DNA of 64,000 bases, taken from positions 186,001 to 250,000 of the forward strand of contig NZ_AP027079.1 in the NCBI RefSeq assembly GCF_030295385.1, given 5' to 3'. This stretch comes from Geothrix oryzae (GTDB lineage Bacteria; Acidobacteriota; Holophagae; Holophagales; Holophagaceae). Below, piece after piece: positions 1 through 6,484 of this stretch (positions within the stretch are counted from its first letter, which is position 1; each line of letters begins with the position of its first letter). A model generated the notes under the pieces. The model was not told the DNA's origin and did no database searches. It worked only from the letters and a program-made list of their open reading frames with translations. The position numbers were made by a program, and so were the translations under genes.

Positions 1-380
1 TAGGGGGAGGAGATGCCGCCCCAGGTGTCGCCATCCGCCCAACCCGTGATGTTGCCGCTGTAGAGGGTGGTGCCGGGGAAAGCCGGGTCCACGGGGCGCA
101 CATCAGCCTGGAAGCGGCTCTCGATGCGGAAGATCACATTCCAGCCGTCCGTGATCTTGGAGGTGCTGCTGATGATGACGCGGGAGGTGTTGTCATCCAG
201 GCGCAGTTCCTTGCCCATGCCAGGGCGCGCCGTGTTGGTGACCTCGCTCTGCTTCACTCCGACGGCGAGCAGGCCCGAGAGCGTGATGTTGGTTCCGGCA
301 CCCACCTGGAGACCCTGGCCCCAGCTGGGCAAGGCCGCGAAGGCCGAAGCGGCTGCAACGACAGCGAAACGAATGTTCAT
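1..380 (-). CDS. Outer-membrane porin, N-terminal part (runs off the window)
   Basis: Only the first 126 codons lie inside the window; the gene continues beyond base 1. The start ATG at 380 follows the Shine-Dalgarno-like AAAGGACA. The protein opens with a typical signal peptide (MNIRFAVVAAASAFAALPSWGQG), after which comes sequence like the first strands of a Gram-negative general porin: LQVGAGTNITLSGLLAVGV, then a ...WNVIFRIESRF strand and a glycine-rich turn region. It would form a diffusion channel in the outer membrane. It lies 134 bases downstream of the SDR gene on the same strand but has its own strong RBS, so it may be a separate unit. Family assignment is by overall pattern because the barrel is incomplete. 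Confidence 0.7.
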   Translation of the reverse strand, partial: MNIRFAVVAAASAFAALPSWGQGLQVGAGTNITLSGLLAVGVKQSEVTNTARPGMGKELRLDDNTSRVIISSTSKITDGWNVIFRIESRFQADVRPVDPAFPGTTLYSGNITGWADGDTWGGISSP

Positions 381-514
381 GACCTGTCCTTTATGTGAGT
401 GATGGAAGGGGCGCTTGGCCCACGATCCAAGGGGTTAGGGAGGAAGAAAAGGGGAGAGTTGCGGGGTGACGGGTCTGGCTGAAGTCCGGCACCTGCTCGA
501 GGGCAGGGAGATGC

Positions 515-1309
515 TTACTTGGCGATCCCCTTCGGGTAGCAGAGGCCGCCGGTGATCTCGATGGTGGTGGCATTCAAGGCCTGGTTCTCGACGCAGTAGC
601 CGATGAGGGAGGCGATCTCCTCGGGGGCCACCAGGCGGCCGAGGTGCACATCCTCGAGGATCGCCTTCAGGGCATCCTGGTTCATGCCCGTGAGCATGGG
701 CGTGGCGGTGTAGCCGGGGGCGATGGCCACGCAGCGGATGTTGCGGATCCCGCGCATGAGGAACTCGCCCACGATGATCTTGGGCATCAGGGCATCCGCG
801 ACCTTGGCCGAGGAGTAGTTGAGCTGGCCGACCTGACCCGCCTTGTTCACGGAGGAGATCGGCACCAGCAGGCCCTCCCAGCCGCCGTTCACCATGGCCT
901 CGGCGGCGTCCCGCATGGTGAGGAAGGTGCCCGTGAGGTTGGTGTCGATGACGGCCTGCCACTTGGCGAGGTCCAGCTTCTTGGAGACCTGGCCCGTCTC
1001 CTTGTCCAGGCTGAGCATCGTCCCGTCCCGGATGATGCCGGCGCAGGAGACGGCGATGTTGAGCTTCCCGAAGGCCTCGATCGTGCCCTTGATGTACCGG
1101 GCGGTGTCGGCCTCGCTGGTCACGTTGGCCTGGATGCCGATGGCCTCGCCGCCCATCTCTTTGATGTCCTTGACCACGCGGTCGATGTTCTTCTGCGCCA
1201 TGTCGACCACGGCGACCTGGGCGCCCTGCTTGGCGAGGTGCTTCACCACCGCCTCGCCGATGCCGTTGCCGCCGCCCGTCACGAGGGCCACGCTGCCTTT
1301 GATGTCCAT
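515..1309 (-). CDS. Short-chain dehydrogenase/reductase (3-oxoacyl reductase type)
   Basis: This is a 264-residue classical SDR that probably reduces a 3-oxoacyl thioester or oxidises a 3-hydroxyacyl one, using NAD(P)H. Visible features are the cofactor loop TGGGNGIG (residues 11-18), SCAG at 88-91 in place of the usual NNAG, Asn124, Ser152/153 and the catalytic YSSAK (Tyr165, Lys169). The length is typical. The ATG at 1309 is chosen because the Rossmann strand begins at once (MDIKGSVALVTGG); upstream in-frame codons encode low-complexity sequence. It is the last gene of the KAS III-thiolase-small protein-SDR run, 37 bases after the 105-residue protein gene. The substrate cannot be told from sequence. 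Confidence 0.88.
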   Translation of the reverse strand: MDIKGSVALVTGGGNGIGEAVVKHLAKQGAQVAVVDMAQKNIDRVVKDIKEMGGEAIGIQANVTSEADTARYIKGTIEAFGKLNIAVSCAGIIRDGTMLSLDKETGQVSKKLDLAKWQAVIDTNLTGTFLTMRDAAEAMVNGGWEGLLVPISSVNKAGQVGQLNYSSAKVADALMPKIIVGEFLMRGIRNIRCVAIAPGYTATPMLTGMNQDALKAILEDVHLGRLVAPEEIASLIGYCVENQALNATTIEITGGLCYPKGIAK

Positions 1310-1346
1310 GTGAATCGTCCTTATGAATGGAGGGAATGGAGCCGGA

Positions 1347-1664
1347 TCAGAGCTGTTTGGGGCAGGACACGCTGTCCTTGTTCCAGTAGATGAAGTTCGG
1401 GTGCGTGACATCGGGGCCGACGATCTTCAGGTCCCCGATGGTGCTGGGGTGTGCCACATCGGGGCCCACCGACTTGATGCCGACGGGGAAGATGGTCTTG
1501 ACCAGGGTCAGGGCCCGGGCGGCCGCTTCGGCTTCGGCCAGGCCTGCGAAGAGGCCGGCTCCCACGATGGCGCTGGAACCATTGGGCAGGGCGTAGCTGA
1601 TATCCCAGCGATCGCCCCGGGGCTCGACCGTGAAGGTCATGTCGTTGTAGGTGAGGGTGGGCAT
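1347..1664 (-). CDS. Small protein of unknown function with a repeated VGPDV-HP motif
   Basis: This 105-residue protein has no signal peptide or membrane segment and I do not recognise it. Its N-terminal half looks like a small mixed alpha/beta domain (MPTLTYNDMTFTVEPRGDRW...). The C-terminal part carries the same motif twice, KSVGPDVAHPSTI and KIVGPDVTHPNFI, about 14 residues apart, then ends in a Cys-containing tail (SCPKQL). The start ATG is preceded by GGAGG at good spacing. It sits 15 bases after the thiolase stop and 37 before the SDR start, so it is almost certainly co-transcribed. Position suggests an accessory subunit of the thiolase/KAS III pair; that is inference only. Confidence 0.75.
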   Translation of the reverse strand: MPTLTYNDMTFTVEPRGDRWDISYALPNGSSAIVGAGLFAGLAEAEAAARALTLVKTIFPVGIKSVGPDVAHPSTIGDLKIVGPDVTHPNFIYWNKDSVSCPKQL

Positions 1665-1679
1665 GGTCGGCCTCCGTCC

Positions 1680-2921
1680 CTACAGCTTCTTCAGAACGGT
1701 GACGCAGTTGGTGACGGCGGAGCCTCCGACATTGAAGGCCACGCCGATGTCGGCCTTCTTGGCCTTGACGCCGATGGGCTCGCCGATGAGCTGCTTGTAG
1801 ATCAGGGCATGCATGGAGGCCCCGGTGGCGCCCACGGGATGGCCCTTGGATTTCAAGCCGCCGGAGAGGTTGATGGCCACCTGGTCATCCCGCGTGAAGC
1901 GGCCATCCAGGTAGTCGTAGCCGCCGCGGCCATCCATGGAGAGGCCGAGCGCCTCGGTGGAGAGGATCTGGTTGATGGTGAAGCAGTCATGCACCTCGGC
2001 CAGATCGATGTCGGCGGCGGTGATGTTGGCTTCCTTGAAGGCCTTGGCCACGGCATCCTTGCCGGCCATCAGCTCATGCATGTTGGGGCGCACATTCTCC
2101 GGCAGGCGCTCGGCAGAGTGGCCGATGCCGGCGATCTCCACGGCGCGGGCCTTGTTGGTGACATGGGCGGTCTGCGTGATGACCAGGGCGGCGGCGCCGT
2201 CGGTCACCAGGGAGCAGTCGTGCAGGCGGAGGGGCGCGGCGACCATCATGTTCTTGCACTTGCCCTTCGCATCCAGCTCATTGAGCTTCATGACGGCCTC
2301 CACCGTCGCGGGGCCGTTCTGGATATGGGCCAGCGGGTTCTCGGCGCCGTTCTTGTAGCAGAGCGCCCCGGCGGTCCAGAGCATCTTCTCCAGTTCCTCG
2401 TTCGGGATCTTGTAGTGCGCCTGGTAGCCCTTGGCATACTCGGCGAACAACATGGGGAAGGACATGCCCCGGGAGCCTTCGCTGGGCCAGTGCGAGCAGC
2501 AGGCCAGCACATGGGTCATCTGGGGCGTCGGCAGCAGGTTCATCTTCTCCACGCCGATCACCAGCACATGCTTGGCGCGACCGGCCTCGATGGCATAGAC
2601 CGCGTCGTAGAGCGCCACCGAACTCGAGGCGCAGGCGCACTCGCAGCGGGTCATGGGCTTGAAGCGCAGGGCCGGATCGATCTCGGCGGCCAGCGGCGCC
2701 ACATGCTCTTGATTGATGAAGGAACCCGGGGAGCAGGAGCCCACATAGATGGCGTCGATGTCCTTGGGATCCAGCCCCGCGTCGGCAATGGCGCCGCGAC
2801 CGGCCTCGACCAGCAGGTCGTAGTAGGACTTGGTGTCGGTGAGTAGACCCGTGGCCTTGTCCTTCTTCACGAAGGCGCCGAACTGGGTGTTGTAGGCACC
2901 GATGATGCTTGCTTTGCTCAT
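1680..2921 (-). CDS. Thiolase of the SCP-x / acetyl-CoA acetyltransferase type
   Basis: A 413-residue thiolase-fold enzyme that makes or cleaves a C-C bond in acyl-CoA or related thioesters. The nucleophile is probably Cys97 in TRCECACASSS; the second motif is AEVHDCFT and the C-terminal catalytic loop is GGLKSKGHPVGATG. This signature matches SCP-x-like and archaeal-type thiolases better than the classical FadA/AtoB type. ATG 2921 is preferred over the in-frame GTG at 2927 because AAAGGACA lies about 9 bases from the ATG and too close to the GTG. It is 54 bases after the KAS III gene and 15 before the 105-residue gene. The acyl substrate is unknown. Confidence 0.9.
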   Translation of the reverse strand: MSKASIIGAYNTQFGAFVKKDKATGLLTDTKSYYDLLVEAGRGAIADAGLDPKDIDAIYVGSCSPGSFINQEHVAPLAAEIDPALRFKPMTRCECACASSSVALYDAVYAIEAGRAKHVLVIGVEKMNLLPTPQMTHVLACCSHWPSEGSRGMSFPMLFAEYAKGYQAHYKIPNEELEKMLWTAGALCYKNGAENPLAHIQNGPATVEAVMKLNELDAKGKCKNMMVAAPLRLHDCSLVTDGAAALVITQTAHVTNKARAVEIAGIGHSAERLPENVRPNMHELMAGKDAVAKAFKEANITAADIDLAEVHDCFTINQILSTEALGLSMDGRGGYDYLDGRFTRDDQVAINLSGGLKSKGHPVGATGASMHALIYKQLIGEPIGVKAKKADIGVAFNVGGSAVTNCVTVLKKL

Positions 2922-2975
2922 GACCACTGTCCTTTCATGCTTGGAATGGTTGGCCCGACTTCCCCCTCTGGGGAA

Positions 2976-3968
2976 TCAGGGCATGGTGAAAGCCACGGCC
3001 GCCTGGTTGTAGCCCACCCCCGAGCCGACCAGCACGAGCCGGTCGCCGGAGCGGAGCTTTTTCTTGGCGAGGGCGTCGTCCAGGGCCATCGGAAGACAGG
3101 CTGAGCCGGTGTAGCCCCACCCTTCCATGATGGTGTGGGTCTTCTCCATGGGCAGTCCCAGGTCCGCCATGACCAGATCGATGGAGGGCTTGCGCACTTG
3201 GGTGAAGAGGATGAAATCAATGTCTGAGAGCGTGAACCCGCTATCGGCCGCCAGCTTGCGCACCAGGCGGGGCCAGCCTTCGTGGTTGATCTCGGGCGGG
3301 TAGCGCTCGAGCATCTTCACCGTCGTCCGCCCTGCGGCCACCGACGCCACGGAGGCGGGCTCGTAGGTGCCGCCGGAGAAAAGGCCCCAGTACTTGTGGT
3401 AGGCCCCGCCCGCCTGCGCCGCCGCGCCGATGAAGCCGGGACGATCCGAGGCCACCAGCACCACTGCGCCGGCGCCGTCTCCGTAGAAGAAGTTCATGGG
3501 ATCGTCGGGGGAGGCCAGCTTGTGCATCAGGTAGGCGCCCACCACCAGCACGACCTTGATGGCCGGGTTGGTGGCGATCCAGCCGGCTCCCGAGGCCAGG
3601 GCCGTGGGAAAGGAGGCGCAGGCGCAGCCGATATCGAAGGTCCCGGCGTTCACGGCGCCCAGCTTGTGCTGCAGGACGACCGAAGTGGCGGGGGTGATGT
3701 AGTCCGGCGAGTCCGTGCCGAGGATGATCAGGTCCACATCTTCGGGACGCAGGCCCGCCCGTTCCAGGGCCAGCTTCGCGGCCGGCAGGGCCAGATCCGA
3801 GGTCGCCCAGCCCTCGGGGACATGCCACCGGCTGCGAATGCCCGAGGAAGCCTCCATCTGGTCCACGAAGTCGGGGATGTGGGCGAAGCGCTGGCGAAGC
3901 TCGTCGTTGGTAACCTCAATCTCGGGCAGATAGCAGCTTGTGGATGCGATCGTCGCGAATCGGTTCAT
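2976..3968 (-). CDS. 3-oxoacyl-ACP synthase III (FabH/KAS III) family protein, divergent active site
   Basis: A 330-residue thiolase-superfamily protein of KAS III length. The acyl-binding Cys is retained (Cys117 in GCACASF). The two other FabH catalytic residues appear to be replaced: where FabH has PHQAN this protein has FTQVR (Thr256 for His), and where FabH has GNTSAAS it has GYTGSAC (Tyr286 for Asn). It may therefore transfer or carry an acyl group without decarboxylating malonyl-ACP, or act as a non-catalytic partner of the adjacent thiolase. It is the first gene of its operon, downstream of a TetR-type operator and promoter. It is unlikely to be the housekeeping fabH. Confidence 0.85.
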   Translation of the reverse strand: MNRFATIASTSCYLPEIEVTNDELRQRFAHIPDFVDQMEASSGIRSRWHVPEGWATSDLALPAAKLALERAGLRPEDVDLIILGTDSPDYITPATSVVLQHKLGAVNAGTFDIGCACASFPTALASGAGWIATNPAIKVVLVVGAYLMHKLASPDDPMNFFYGDGAGAVVLVASDRPGFIGAAAQAGGAYHKYWGLFSGGTYEPASVASVAAGRTTVKMLERYPPEINHEGWPRLVRKLAADSGFTLSDIDFILFTQVRKPSIDLVMADLGLPMEKTHTIMEGWGYTGSACLPMALDDALAKKKLRSGDRLVLVGSGVGYNQAAVAFTMP

Positions 3969-4028
3969 GGGTCCTCTCGGGGCCGTGCGGGCGAGTAGGG
4001 GCGGGCAGAGCGGTGCGGTTGAAATTAA

Positions 4029-4054
4029 AAAACGAACGGTCGGTCGGTTTTTTT
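4029..4054. promoter_or_regulatory. Candidate TetR operator upstream of the KAS III operon
   Basis: An AT-flanked block reads ACGAACGGTCGGTCGGT followed by a T run, with tandem 4-base steps (AACG, then GTCG twice). ACCGACCG/CGGTCGGT half-sites are common in operators of TetR regulators that control acyl metabolism. It lies about 60-85 bases upstream of the KAS III start, over the expected transcription start, and the next gene upstream is a TetR regulator. The symmetry is imperfect, so the exact operator edges are uncertain. Confidence 0.5.
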
Positions 4055-4057
4055 AGA

Positions 4058-4086
4058 AGATTCCTCTTCGGCCGTACCCGTGTCAA
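4058..4086 (-). promoter_or_regulatory. Candidate sigma-70 promoter of the KAS III operon
   Basis: On the minus strand TTGACA (4086-4081) is a perfect -35 box. About 17-18 bases downstream is a weak -10 (GAATCT/AATCTT). The predicted start of transcription falls on the candidate TetR operator, which would suit repression. Confidence 0.4.
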
Positions 4087-4223
4087 CGGGAAACATGAAA
4101 TGGTTTCCATCGTGTGACGCAGGTCTCATTTCTTGCCCCGCCCGTAGAGGCAAACCTAATAAATAGGCGACTTGAGTCAGGAGCTGACTGCCCCTTGAAC
4201 CCACGGTGCCGACGGATGGGTGG

Positions 4224-4859
4224 TTATTTCTCTGGATCCGGTGGTCTCAGGAAGCCCCGACGGAGAATTTTGGAGATCTCCTTCAGGGCTGCGGGGGTTC
4301 CCTGGCCCAGCTGATCGGGGACCCCGAACAGCACCTCCACGGCGAAGTACTGGAGGAAGACCCGGCTGGCCAACATGAGCGCGGTGGTGGGATCCAGTCC
4401 AGGTGCCAGCTGATCCTTCAGCTGATCGCCGGGGAAGCGCCGGTTCAGGAAGGTCTCGAACCGGCTCGACATGCCCGCGTAGAACTTCCGGATGTGGGTG
4501 CCGTCGAACTCGACCACATCCACATAGATCAGGGCCACATGCCGACGGTAGGTCGTGACGCTCTCCCGGGCGGCCTCGGCAAGGGCCTCGAGATCATCCG
4601 GGAAGGCCCCTGCGGCCAGCGCCTTGTTGAAGGGAAACTCCGGCGTGTCGATGGCTTCCCAGTATTGGTCGAGGAGCGTCCTGAACAGGGTCTCCTTGTC
4701 CGGGAAGTGGTAATAGACATTCCCCGTGGACACTCCCGCCGTCTCGGCAATCTCCCGGATGCTGGTGCCCCGATAGCCTTGCTTCGAGAAGAGCTGGAGG
4801 GCTGCCTCCAGGATCAAGCTGCGGCTTCGTTCGGACTTCTCCCCCTGGGTCAGTTTCAA
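4224..4859 (-). CDS. TetR/AcrR family transcriptional regulator
   Basis: A 211-residue repressor-type protein. Residues 10-57 form the TetR DNA-binding domain (ILEAALQLFSKQGYRGTSIREIAETAGVSTG with YYHFPDKETLF), followed by an alpha-helical ligand-binding domain. It probably senses an acyl thioester or a product of the downstream operon and represses it. The start codon is TTG at 4859, with AAAGGAG about 9 bases upstream; the sequence MKLTQGEKSERSRSLIL fits a normal TetR N-terminus. The gene is 255 bases upstream of the KAS III gene on the same strand. That gap holds the candidate promoter and operator, so it may regulate the operon from its own transcript. Confidence 0.9.
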   Translation of the reverse strand: MKLTQGEKSERSRSLILEAALQLFSKQGYRGTSIREIAETAGVSTGNVYYHFPDKETLFRTLLDQYWEAIDTPEFPFNKALAAGAFPDDLEALAEAARESVTTYRRHVALIYVDVVEFDGTHIRKFYAGMSSRFETFLNRRFPGDQLKDQLAPGLDPTTALMLASRVFLQYFAVEVLFGVPDQLGQGTPAALKEISKILRRGFLRPPDPEK

Positions 4860-5026
4860 CCGATCGCTCCTTTGGGGAGATTACGGGCAGGAGGGAGCCG
4901 GGGTCAAGGTTGGGGAAGACCACTTCTTCGCCCCCATGAGTGAAACTTATACGGTTCGTCCCTGCCGATGACGAAGGGGCAGCCAAAGTCCGAAGAGCAC
5001 TCTCCAACGGGAGGGGCCCTGCTGCC

Positions 5027-6484
5027 TCAGGCCTTCAAGGCGGTCAGCAGCTCGTCCAGGGGAACGCTGACGATGGTGGTGGCACGGTCGCTCATGGCGA
5101 AGGGGAGGATGAGCTCGCGGCCGTGCACCATGGATCCGCAGCTGTAGACGACATTGGGGACATAGCCCTCGCGGCCGACGCCCTCGGGCCCCAGGAGGGG
5201 CTCTCGTAGACGGCCGATGACCCTGGTCGGATCCTGCAGGTCGAGCAGGGCCGCACCGATGCAGTATTTGCGCATGGGACCGACGCCGTGGGTCAGGACC
5301 AGCCAGCCGGCCTCGGTTTCGATGGGCGACCCGCAGTTCCCGATTTTCACGGACTCCCACATTTCCGCAGGCCGGAGGAGCACCTTCGAGTCACTCCAGT
5401 AGTGGGGATTGTCCGAAAACATGATGAAAAGGTTTTCGTCGTCCTGCCGGGACAGCATGGCGTAGCTGCCGTCGATCTTCCGGGGGAACAGCGCCATGCC
5501 CTTGTTCTGCACGGCCGTGCCACTGAGGGTCAATACCTGGAAATGAAGGAAATCCTGCGTTTCGATGAGCTGGGGAAGGATGGCGTGTCCGTTGTAGGCC
5601 GTATAGGTGGCGTAATACATCACGGAGCCGTCGTCCTCCACCATGCGGACGAAGCGCGCATCCTCGATGCCGTTGCTCTCGTTCGTCGAGACAGGAAAAA
5701 TGACGCGCTCGCTCATGGCGAGCGTCGGCGCGAAGTTCATCTCGTAGTTGGAGTCGGCGAGCCACTGGATGCAGCGAAGGGCGTTCTTCAAATCCTGCGT
5801 CAGCGGCCGGGTCTCGCGGCGGATGGCGAGGAGGCTGCGGTTCAGGTCGCTCCGGGTGAAGCGGTCCGCCAGCGGCGCCATCACGGCTGTGGTGTGGCCG
5901 TTGTCGAATCCCATCTCGTGCAGCTTGACGATGAAGGCCGTCTTCTTGTAGCTGGGGTTGGGTGCGATCTCCGGCAGGGAGACGAAGCGCGAAACGGGGT
6001 CCAGCCGAATGCCGCCCTCGGCGGCGATGAGGCCGGTGCGGAACTCGATGGAGGACACATGCCCCTCGCCGGTGGCGCGCAGGCTCATGATAAAGCGCAG
6101 GGCGCCCGTGGGCACGCCGCTCTGGTCGGGGTGGGCCACGATGGAGGGGTTGAAGAGCGCCGCGGATTCCAGCGCGTATTCCCCGGAGAAGAGCGCGCCG
6201 ATGAGGAGCTTGCGGGCGTGGGAGAGCGGCCGCTGCGTGAAGATATGGGGCAGCACCCGATCGTAGTTCGCCAGCAGCGGGGTCTCGATGTCGAGGTGGC
6301 GGGAATCGAACTCCGCGAGGACGGTCTTGAGGTCCCGCTCGGTCTCCTCCTCGCTCAGGGCGAGGGCGCGGCCGATGATGGTGGTGACCCGGTGGGAGCT
6401 GGACGGGATGAAGGGCCGGATGATGACCCGGGCGCTTTCGGGAACGAGCATCGTCTCGTGGCGGCGGAGGGGAATAGGGGTCAT
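5027..6484 (-). CDS. Glycoside hydrolase family 130 enzyme (beta-mannoside phosphorylase/hydrolase type)
   Basis: This 485-residue protein matches GH130, a five-bladed propeller family that phosphorolyses or hydrolyses beta-mannosides. Recognisable stretches are TNESNGIEDARFVRM, YYATYTAYNG, KIDGSYAMLSRQDDENLF and GNCGSPIETEAGWLVLTHGVG. A roughly 130-residue N-terminal extension precedes the propeller, as in several beta-1,2-mannoside-active members. No signal peptide is seen, so it is cytoplasmic. Its start overlaps the stop of the glycosyltransferase gene by four bases (ATGA), indicating translational coupling. The pair could build and recycle a mannose-containing glycan; the sugar specificity is inferred from the family, not visible directly. 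Confidence 0.85.
   Translation of the reverse strand: MTPIPLRRHETMLVPESARVIIRPFIPSSSHRVTTIIGRALALSEEETERDLKTVLAEFDSRHLDIETPLLANYDRVLPHIFTQRPLSHARKLLIGALFSGEYALESAALFNPSIVAHPDQSGVPTGALRFIMSLRATGEGHVSSIEFRTGLIAAEGGIRLDPVSRFVSLPEIAPNPSYKKTAFIVKLHEMGFDNGHTTAVMAPLADRFTRSDLNRSLLAIRRETRPLTQDLKNALRCIQWLADSNYEMNFAPTLAMSERVIFPVSTNESNGIEDARFVRMVEDDGSVMYYATYTAYNGHAILPQLIETQDFLHFQVLTLSGTAVQNKGMALFPRKIDGSYAMLSRQDDENLFIMFSDNPHYWSDSKVLLRPAEMWESVKIGNCGSPIETEAGWLVLTHGVGPMRKYCIGAALLDLQDPTRVIGRLREPLLGPEGVGREGYVPNVVYSCGSMVHGRELILPFAMSDRATTIVSVPLDELLTALKA

Noticed and set aside
1323-2846. Long open frame on the plus strand opposite the thiolase gene
   Set aside because: It is antisense to a well-supported gene, is Gly/His/Asp-rich low-complexity sequence, and arises from GC-rich third positions.
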